The notes beneath the pieces were generated by a model. That model did not search any database. It worked only from the letters and a program-made list of their open reading frames with translations, and was not told where the DNA came from. Of a stretch of 16,975 nucleotides of DNA, positions 7,996 to 13,974 are shown piece after piece. The translations under genes and the position numbers were made by a program. The stretch comes from a bacterium (lineage in GTDB: Bacteria; Dependentiae; Babeliae; Babeliales; RVW-14): the NCBI GenBank assembly GCA_010027825.1, contig RGUK01000024.1, positions 1 through 16,975 on the forward strand. The letters are read 5' to 3'. Each line of letters starts with the position of its first letter. Position 1 is the stretch's first letter.

Positions 7996-8496
7996 TTATT
8001 GTTTTTGCGGTAACACCTCAAAGCGCATAGTCCAGTGCCCAATAGGCCCGGTGTCGCTTTGCGCGTTATCTATTTTAATGCCGGTGAGAAACCCGTGAAG
8101 ACGGATTGGGTCGCCGCTGGGCGCCGTCAACACGATGTCTAATGCTTCGCCCTTCTTGGCCGCAGACCTGTTTTCGTTGTAATACTTGTATACTTCAAAA
8201 ATTTTTGCGCCTTCTTTGGCTTTGAAGGGCACGATGTCTGAGCACATCTTTAAAAAACCAATTCCAGTTACGGTCAAAGAGCCGACACGATCACCGAACG
8301 CGTAGAAGTAAACAAAATCGTTTACTGTGTGCAAAAACTGGTAGTTGCCAGCCATCTCCAGTGTGACGCCCATCACAATAAATTCTGTGGAGAAGTTTTT
8401 TCCGCCAACCTTGATAACCAGAAAATCTTCCTGCGAGCAACCAAATCTGGTTACCTCGACCGCGCCTGTGCATGGTGCGAAAGCCATGTTTGCCAT
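7996..8496 (-). CDS. Small tail/baseplate protein, possibly tail-tube fold
   Basis: This 166-residue protein is beta-rich with one helical segment, a composition seen in tail-tube-like proteins such as T4 gp19 and the tube initiators gp48/gp54. The strands include EDFLVIKVGG (23-32), FIVMGVTLEMAG (39-50) and GSLTVTGIGFL (72-82). A helix with IFEVYKYYNENR (99-110) follows, then DIVLTAPSGDPIRLHGFLTG (120-139) and the closing strand TMRFEVLP (156-163). The 'G-x-L-x-V-x-G ... helix with YY..NR ... LHGFLTG ... RFEVLP' pattern fits that fold, but this is a by-eye judgement. The ATG at 8496-8494 follows the tape measure stop by 11 bases with AGG upstream; a second ATG three codons in (8487) is possible. 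Its position right after the tape measure gene fits a tube-base or hub protein. Confidence 0.8.
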   Translation of the reverse strand: MANMAFAPCTGAVEVTRFGCSQEDFLVIKVGGKNFSTEFIVMGVTLEMAGNYQFLHTVNDFVYFYAFGDRVGSLTVTGIGFLKMCSDIVPFKAKEGAKIFEVYKYYNENRSAAKKGEALDIVLTAPSGDPIRLHGFLTGIKIDNAQSDTGPIGHWTMRFEVLPQKQ

Positions 8497-8507
8497 TGCC
8501 GGACCTA

Positions 8508-11500
8508 TTATGCTGTCGTTGTGCTATTTCCATTAAAAACAGTTGGGCCGTTGCCGGCGGGTGGGACGCCACCACCCTCGTTCATCAGCGCTAACACACC
8601 CTCGCGCAGGTTGTTGATTGTTAACGTACCTACGACATTCGTTGCGCCACCACTACCGCCGCCGCCAGTTGATGCCAAAACAGTTGTGCCTTGTTGTTGC
8701 GGCTGGTTTAAACTTGCCGGTGTAATATTCGCCGATGAATATGCGCCTTCTGCGGCGGCAGCGGTAGTTGCGGCTTTCCCGTCTGGCGTTGTAGCGCCCT
8801 TCTGTTCTGGTCCGCTTTTTGCTTCGGTTGTTTTTTGCGCCAGTTTTTCTCGCTGCTGTTCGAGTTCTGCCTTTCGGTTTGACTCTTCGTTTGTTAACGC
8901 GCCGCCCATGCCCGCGCGGCTTTTTCTTTTTTCTTCTATCGACGCAAGTTCTGCGTCAACGCCTTCAGCACTCGTCGGCAGCGCGCTGCCGGGCGCTTGT
9001 ACGGTTGCCGCGGCTGCCCCGCCGCTGACGTTGTCAGCGTTGATGACGACCGTCGTGGCGTCGATTTGAGCCTTCTCCACTTTTTGCTTTGCAGTGGCGT
9101 CTCCGGCAGCCGAAGGACCGCCCATAGCGCTTAGCGGATTTCCACGACCAGTATCGGCAGCAACTAAATACTCAGCGGCAATTTGTTGTTCTGATTTGTC
9201 TTCAAATTTCTTACTTTTGTCTTTTTCGAATGTTTCTGCGTCTATGCCGAGCGTTTTAAGAATCATTTCCGTGCTGTCATCTTTGTTCATGACGGCTTCT
9301 TTTAACTCATTACGGGCTTTCTTATCTAATTTGCCCGTTACGCTTTGAAACGAGTCGGCGTTAAAAAACGCATCAAGACCGGCGCGTACAACTTCGTCAT
9401 TGTCGCCCTGCTCAAGCGAACGCTGCATGCTTTTGATTGCGTTAAGTTCTTTTTCGCTGGCTCCCGCTTTTTCGCTAAGCGCCCCTAACGATTCAGACAT
9501 AGCGGCTGATTGCAGTTGTCTTTGCGTTATGAAATTTTTACCGCCGCCGTCTGCTTGTCTTTGTTGTAGATATTTTTCTTCGAATCTACTGCTATATGTC
9601 GTGCTTTCACGCAGGGCTTCTCGTTTCCGCTCTGCCGATATTGTCATATCGGCATCTGGTCCAAGAATCGCCTTGTATTCTTTATCTAGTTCGGATTCTT
9701 CGCCGTCTTTGGCTGTTTCAGATAGTTTGTTTATCTCTGTTTGTTTTGCGGCGTCAATTTCTGCCTGATATAACACCTCGGTGTTTGCGTCCACCTTGCC
9801 GAGTTTTCTAAGTTGCGCTTCTGCTGTGTTTCCTTTTGCAGCCTTGCCGGCAAGATCGGAAATGTCTTTTTCTGTCACTTGATGCTTGTCGCGCATGCGG
9901 CTTAACGAATGCATGCCGGCGCCCATTTTTCCGCCAAACATCTCCAAAACTTTTTCGTCGCCGATCACGGGCGCGAGTTCTTTCATAAACTCGCTGAGGT
10001 TGAACTTCTCGTTGTTTTTACCGATGCTCAAAAAGTAATCCGACGCACGCTGGCCGATAGTTGTTTCGTAACCAACTGCGCGACGCTGGGCCTCGGCGCG
10101 TTTCGCCGCATTACCGGCGTTTAAAAGGCCGTACACATCCCTGTTTTCGCCAACCGATTGCGATAAGGACGCCGTGTTCCCTAAACCAGCGTCGGCTACG
10201 GCTGTGTCTAAGTTCCCCAAAAATCGATTGAGCGTCGATCTGTCACCGGCAAACTTTTGTGCCATTTCTTTGGCCATTTTTGCCGCAGTTGCTGGGTCTC
10301 TAGTCGTTTTAAGATTTTCGTAAAATTTGCGCTCTAAATTGTTCTGCATGTACGTTATCTGGTCGCCCGGCGATTTTGACGCCGCCGTGTCTATTGCCAT
10401 GCTTGTAGCCGCTTCACTGGCCGCCGCTATTTCTTCGGGCGTCATGTTTTTGAGCGTATCAGTTCCTGCCAGTGCCGCCTCGAACGAACTCTGTCCGCCA
10501 AACTCGTTGAGTAGTTGCATTACCTCGTGTTTGCGCGTAAGCGATGCTTTACCGGCATTTGCAAATTGCTGCGTCAGCGGCGAATTTACCGACGAATAAA
10601 AATCATTTTCACTGCCGCCAGAATTTTGCAGGATGTCCATCGCGGCAAAATGCCGCCCCCTGCCGATCAGTTCGTACAGATTTTTCTTTTTCCCTGTTGC
10701 CGGGTCGGTGTAGGTGCCGTCTGAATTTGCGTCATTGTATTTTTCCATCGCGGCGGCAAGTTCGGTGCCTGCAAATTTTTTGGGGTCCATCTTGTAAATT
10801 CGATTTAGCGCCGCGAGGGCTTTCGAATTACCGGACGCTTCTGTTTCTTGCAGCGTTTGCAGTGTTTGATTTTGAAACTGCTCTTTGTTCATCGTGCCAA
10901 ACACATTATTGCTAAACGCACCGCTGTCCATTGCCGATTTTGTAATGCCAAGCGTGTTCGCCACGTTTTGCATCGTGATACTTGGCGCAATGCCTAACTG
11001 CTGTCCCATGTTGCCCGCGACAATTGACATTTGCGCCAGTTGCTGCATGCCTGTGCCTGTTTCACGCGCCAGCGTCTGCATTGAACGCAATGTCTGCGCC
11101 ATTTTCGCGGGGTTCATCTGGCCCATACCGCCCTGCGTTAATTGATCCAGCGCCGCCATGAGCGCGGGCATTGGGGCGTTCGGATTGCCGTTGTCGCCGA
11201 AGATATCGCGCACGGCGGATAGTGAGTCGGTGTATGCCTTCAATTTCGAGGCCGTGCGGCTTGCGTCTACGTTGCCAGAGAGTGCTTCTCCAGCGGCGCC
11301 CTCAAGCACAGATTTAACGTCGCCGCCCTTGCCGGCTGCGATACTGTCAGCGGTTTCTTTTCTTTTGCTGATGTCTGCCGCGTATGTGCCGACAACCTTA
11401 TCGATTTCGGCTTTGCGTTCTTCTGGGGTTTTTGCTTCGCGATATAAACGACCGGCCTCTGTATCGCTTTTTGACAAGTCACGCTCGGCCATTGTGCGCG

Positions 11501-12551
11501 CGAGCCGGTCGATCGTCGCTTCGTCTAGTTTTGTTTCGGCAATCGCGCTGACGCGGTCTTTTTCAGACAACGCGCCGACACTGGGCGGAAGCATACCGCG
11601 TTGAAAGAGATTTTCGGCTAACTGACTTACTTGGCCAGCCATGAAGCCGTGCATTTCATCTGTCGGCATGCGCTCTGCGCGCGTTTGCAGCATTCCGATA
11701 CTGGCTTCCTGACTCGACAGAACGCCTGATTCTTTAATTGCTCGGTTGTATTTCGTGAGTTCTTTTGCTTGTGTTGCGGCATCTGTGGCCTCTCCGCCCT
11801 GTACATATTTTTTGTACAACGCGTCTATTTCACTGTCGTTTTTTCGCCGCAATCGTTTTTCGATGTCGGCATCTTCGACCACTATTTGATCTTGCATCTG
11901 CGCGGCTTCTTGCAGCCGTTGTATTGCTTTTCGCCCGCTGTCGCCGCCACGTCGGGCTGTTTTTGCCAAATCGTCGATGTTGCCCTGAGATTCGTACAAA
12001 TGCGAGAACACGCCGGTCGTTAAATCTTCAAGAGATTCGGCGTCCATGCGGCCGCTGCCGCCCGGGTCGCGGCGGAAATAGCCGATGCGATTAATTGTGT
12101 TACCGAGATTCTGTACGTCTCCGCGTGAGCCGTGCAGTATGGCTTCAAGATTTTCTGGGCCAACAGCCATGCCCATAAAAGACTTAACCATTGGGTTGTT
12201 GAGCATGCCGGCTATATTAGAGGCTTGCGCGCGGTTAAGATCGGTCGCTTTTTCGCCCGTCATCACCGACCTCATACCCAATAATCGTGTGGCCAGTTCT
12301 GAATCTTGCTCGCCGGCCAGATTAAAAGTAGCGGCGCGTGTCTGGTTCTGGTAATTGCGCATGGCAAACTGATCAAACAGTGCCTGCCCGGGCATCATGT
12401 GGGGCATAAAATGCCCCGGCCCCGCCATTTGCTGCAAAAGCGGCGCAGCAAACATAGAGATAACTTGCGACATCTCGGCGTTGTTGCCGAACGCAAATTG
12501 ACCCGGGTTGTACATCGCCGGGTTTAAAAATGGGAATTCTTCGCCGGCCAT
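8508..12551 (-). CDS. Tape measure protein
   Basis: This 1347-residue protein is the longest complete gene in the window and directly follows the frameshifted chaperone pair, the standard place for the tape measure protein that sets tail length and fills the tube. The N-terminus is Met/Gln/Phe-rich (LLQQMAGPGHFMPHMMPGQA, about 38-57). The bulk is predicted helical and rich in Ala, Lys, Glu, Gln and Met. A charged likely coiled coil lies near 1201-1250 (NEESNRKAELEQQREKLAQK). The last roughly 190 residues are low complexity, Ala/Thr/Gly-rich, with a GGGGSGG run. I see no clear transmembrane helix and no recognisable lysozyme or peptidase motif, both found in some tape measure proteins. The ATG at 12551 follows the preceding TAG by 11 bases with a weak ribosome site. 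By the usual 1.5 angstrom per residue rule, a tail of about 200 nm would be expected. Confidence 0.88.
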   Translation of the reverse strand: MAGEEFPFLNPAMYNPGQFAFGNNAEMSQVISMFAAPLLQQMAGPGHFMPHMMPGQALFDQFAMRNYQNQTRAATFNLAGEQDSELATRLLGMRSVMTGEKATDLNRAQASNIAGMLNNPMVKSFMGMAVGPENLEAILHGSRGDVQNLGNTINRIGYFRRDPGGSGRMDAESLEDLTTGVFSHLYESQGNIDDLAKTARRGGDSGRKAIQRLQEAAQMQDQIVVEDADIEKRLRRKNDSEIDALYKKYVQGGEATDAATQAKELTKYNRAIKESGVLSSQEASIGMLQTRAERMPTDEMHGFMAGQVSQLAENLFQRGMLPPSVGALSEKDRVSAIAETKLDEATIDRLARTMAERDLSKSDTEAGRLYREAKTPEERKAEIDKVVGTYAADISKRKETADSIAAGKGGDVKSVLEGAAGEALSGNVDASRTASKLKAYTDSLSAVRDIFGDNGNPNAPMPALMAALDQLTQGGMGQMNPAKMAQTLRSMQTLARETGTGMQQLAQMSIVAGNMGQQLGIAPSITMQNVANTLGITKSAMDSGAFSNNVFGTMNKEQFQNQTLQTLQETEASGNSKALAALNRIYKMDPKKFAGTELAAAMEKYNDANSDGTYTDPATGKKKNLYELIGRGRHFAAMDILQNSGGSENDFYSSVNSPLTQQFANAGKASLTRKHEVMQLLNEFGGQSSFEAALAGTDTLKNMTPEEIAAASEAATSMAIDTAASKSPGDQITYMQNNLERKFYENLKTTRDPATAAKMAKEMAQKFAGDRSTLNRFLGNLDTAVADAGLGNTASLSQSVGENRDVYGLLNAGNAAKRAEAQRRAVGYETTIGQRASDYFLSIGKNNEKFNLSEFMKELAPVIGDEKVLEMFGGKMGAGMHSLSRMRDKHQVTEKDISDLAGKAAKGNTAEAQLRKLGKVDANTEVLYQAEIDAAKQTEINKLSETAKDGEESELDKEYKAILGPDADMTISAERKREALRESTTYSSRFEEKYLQQRQADGGGKNFITQRQLQSAAMSESLGALSEKAGASEKELNAIKSMQRSLEQGDNDEVVRAGLDAFFNADSFQSVTGKLDKKARNELKEAVMNKDDSTEMILKTLGIDAETFEKDKSKKFEDKSEQQIAAEYLVAADTGRGNPLSAMGGPSAAGDATAKQKVEKAQIDATTVVINADNVSGGAAAATVQAPGSALPTSAEGVDAELASIEEKRKSRAGMGGALTNEESNRKAELEQQREKLAQKTTEAKSGPEQKGATTPDGKAATTAAAAEGAYSSANITPASLNQPQQQGTTVLASTGGGGSGGATNVVGTLTINNLREGVLALMNEGGGVPPAGNGPTVFNGNSTTTA

Positions 12552-12562
12552 TATGTATTACT

Positions 12563-12979
12563 CTATTCTTTTTGCGCGTTACTGCGCCACACTTTGAAGC
12601 GCTCTATTAACTTTTGCGTTTCTGGGTCTATTTTACTGTTTGGATCAGCCTTTTCGCTGCTTTCTTCTTTTGGTTGTTCTTTGGTGGGTTCCGGAGCGCG
12701 CCACGGGAAAATACTGTTTTGCAGGTCTACAAAGGTTTCTCCGGCCTGTTTTTTGACGTTGGCAAAACTGTCCTCCGTCAGCCCCCCATGCGACAAGTAC
12801 GCGCACCAATGCTTGTGCGTGTACTCCAATGCGTGTTGATTTTCACGCCGCTGCATCTCAAGAAGCAGCAGTCTGTGTTTAATTCGCCAGCGATTGTCCA
12901 TGGGATCGGCTCGGGAGTAATCGATTGCTCCCGAGACGGCCGCCCGCACCATGTAGGCGGCTATTCGATCCCGGTCCAA
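12563..12979 (-). CDS. Second tail assembly chaperone frame (T part of a G/GT frameshift pair)
   Basis: This 138-codon frame lies -1 relative to the preceding chaperone gene and overlaps its end. It opens just after a TGA at 12991-12989. Its first candidate start is a TTG at 12979; the first ATG is at 12952, after the upstream gene's stop. Neither has a Shine-Dalgarno motif. It is best explained as the C-terminal part of a 466-residue fusion made by -1 frameshifting at the A AAT TTT heptamer. The segment is helical and charged: RWRIKHRLLLLEMQRRENQH lies near 45-64 of this frame, and a Lys/Glu/Pro-rich linker EPTKEQPKEESSEKADPNSK near 96-115. In other phages the T part binds the tape measure protein during assembly, and here the tape measure gene follows by 11 bases. 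Independent translation from 12952 is the alternative. Confidence 0.85.
   Translation of the reverse strand: MDRDRIAAYMVRAAVSGAIDYSRADPMDNRWRIKHRLLLLEMQRRENQHALEYTHKHWCAYLSHGGLTEDSFANVKKQAGETFVDLQNSIFPWRAPEPTKEQPKEESSEKADPNSKIDPETQKLIERFKVWRSNAQKE
12910..12935 (-). other. Perfect 8-bp inverted repeat in the T frame
   Basis: CTCGGGAG (12935-12928 on the minus strand) pairs perfectly with CTCCCGAG (12917-12910) around a 10-base loop. It lies 43 bases after the slippery site, within coding sequence (VSGAIDYSRA). With no U run after it, it is not a rho-independent terminator. It may stimulate frameshifting or slow translation; function is unproven. Confidence 0.45.
12939..12961 (-). other. Possible hairpin 17 bases downstream of the slippery site
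   Basis: In the minus-strand RNA, GCCGCC (12961-12956) can pair with GGCGGC (12944-12939) around an 11-base loop. The stem is six G-C pairs and begins 17 bases after the heptamer, which is further than the usual 5-9 bases. It might stimulate frameshifting or be chance. Confidence 0.3.
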
Positions 12980-13962
12980 AAATTTGGTTCAAGCGCCATG
13001 GCTTCAAGTGCTTCCACAAGACGCTGAAATTGTCGGAGGTGCATGCCGACAAGGCGTCGTGTTGCTTCTTGCGCCAAGTGAGTATTAACCAGTTTCAGTT
13101 GTTTCGGCAGCGAAGTTGCCAACGGCTCATCGCGATTGTTTTCTTCCGGCATTTCTTCTAGCAGCGGAATTGACGCGATTACCTTGCCTTTTTTGTCTTC
13201 TATCGTCTCCAGCGAACACGCAAGACGGTAATCCATCATTTGAACGAACCACTCGGTTTCTGTCGCCACATTATTTTTCTGCTGATCAAGAACCAATTGG
13301 CGGTAGATCAGTTTGTTCTCCTCGGCGAGCAGGCTACGAAACGTGACGACTAATCTGCCTCCGAATAGTTCATATCGCTTTTTGAATCGCGTGGCACCCA
13401 ACAACGTTGCAATGAAATCTTCTTTATCGCGGTCGGTGGGGACGACTTCGAACTTTTGCCGCATATCCCAGCCGCATCGCGGACAGTAGGCGATAACGAT
13501 TGGCGGGTTTTTAATTTCTTGCAGCGGCGGCGGTTCGATTACGGGTTCTTCCGTAGGTTTTTGCTCGTCTGTTTTATTGTCTTCTACCGCAGATTGCTCC
13601 GCCGCGGCCTCTTCGCGATCGTCGATGATTTGCGGCCCGTCATCTGAGGAGAGTTGCTTGTATACTTCACTGACGCTTGGCGCCATGTTTTTTGTCTGTT
13701 CTTCTAACTCTGCTTCTTTTTGTTTCTTGCGCCCGAGTTCGCGCGCTTCTTTCAACAGCGTAGTAATTTGGTTTACTTGCTCCTCCGTCATTACCGCGCG
13801 ATCAACAAGCACGTCGTCACGGGTCGTTGCCGGCAGGCCCTCTTTCATCCGAATCATGAGTTGACCCAGATCGGCGGGAATGGCGTCACCCTGTTTCCAA
13901 CCAAACTGTTCAAGAGTTTTCTTGGTGAAATCCGACACGTAAACGTTCTCGACCAACTCCAT
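12961..13962 (-). CDS. Tail assembly chaperone (G part)
   Basis: This 333-residue protein starts at the ATG at 13962-13960, chosen because AAGGAAG lies five bases upstream and overlaps the TAA of the spike gene; a longer frame to 14058 would overlap the spike gene. It begins MELVENVYVSDFTKKTLEQF. Residues 80-150 are strongly acidic and Glu/Gln/Lys/Pro-rich, likely disordered. A CPRCGW motif (160-165) resembles half a zinc knuckle and is followed by DRDKEDFIATLLGATRFKKR (177-196) and a beta-like LFGGRLVVTFRSL (199-211). The C-terminal 50 residues are helical. The next-to-last codons form the slippery heptamer, so ribosomes may end at residue 333 or continue into the next frame after F328. Family assignment rests mostly on the frameshift arrangement and on the tape measure gene next door; the protein is longer than typical G proteins. 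Confidence 0.8.
   Translation of the reverse strand: MELVENVYVSDFTKKTLEQFGWKQGDAIPADLGQLMIRMKEGLPATTRDDVLVDRAVMTEEQVNQITTLLKEARELGRKKQKEAELEEQTKNMAPSVSEVYKQLSSDDGPQIIDDREEAAAEQSAVEDNKTDEQKPTEEPVIEPPPLQEIKNPPIVIAYCPRCGWDMRQKFEVVPTDRDKEDFIATLLGATRFKKRYELFGGRLVVTFRSLLAEENKLIYRQLVLDQQKNNVATETEWFVQMMDYRLACSLETIEDKKGKVIASIPLLEEMPEENNRDEPLATSLPKQLKLVNTHLAQEATRRLVGMHLRQFQRLVEALEAMALEPNFWTGIE
12979..12985 (-). promoter_or_regulatory. Programmed -1 frameshift site, A AAT TTT
   Basis: Read on the minus strand in the chaperone frame, the codons are CCA AAT TTT TGG, giving a perfect X XXY YYZ heptamer (A AAT TTT). It lies inside the only window where both frames are open: the -1 frame stops at TGA 12991-12989 and the 0 frame stops at TAG 12963-12961. 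After slipping, reading continues TTG GAC CGG GAT, which is the start of the downstream frame. The zero-frame product is 333 residues, the fusion 466. Placement immediately upstream of the tape measure gene matches the G/GT arrangement in many phages. Confidence 0.82.
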
Positions 13963-13967
13963 AATCG

Positions 13968-13974
13968 CTTCCTT
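13968..13974 (-). promoter_or_regulatory. Ribosome binding site of the chaperone G gene
   Basis: AAGGAAG overlaps the TAA stop of the spike gene (13975-13973) and lies five bases before the ATG at 13962. It rules in that start over the longer upstream one. Confidence 0.75.

Noticed and set aside
8329..9069. Plus-strand open frame of 246 codons opposite the tape measure gene
   Set aside because: It lies antisense to the tape measure and the following gene. Its translation is Ala/Pro/Ser/Phe-rich mirror sequence with no recognisable motif or ribosome site, as expected from codon bias on the other strand.
12910..12935. Rho-independent terminator before the tape measure gene
   Set aside because: The inverted repeat is inside coding sequence and has no U-rich tail; transcription must continue into the tape measure gene.
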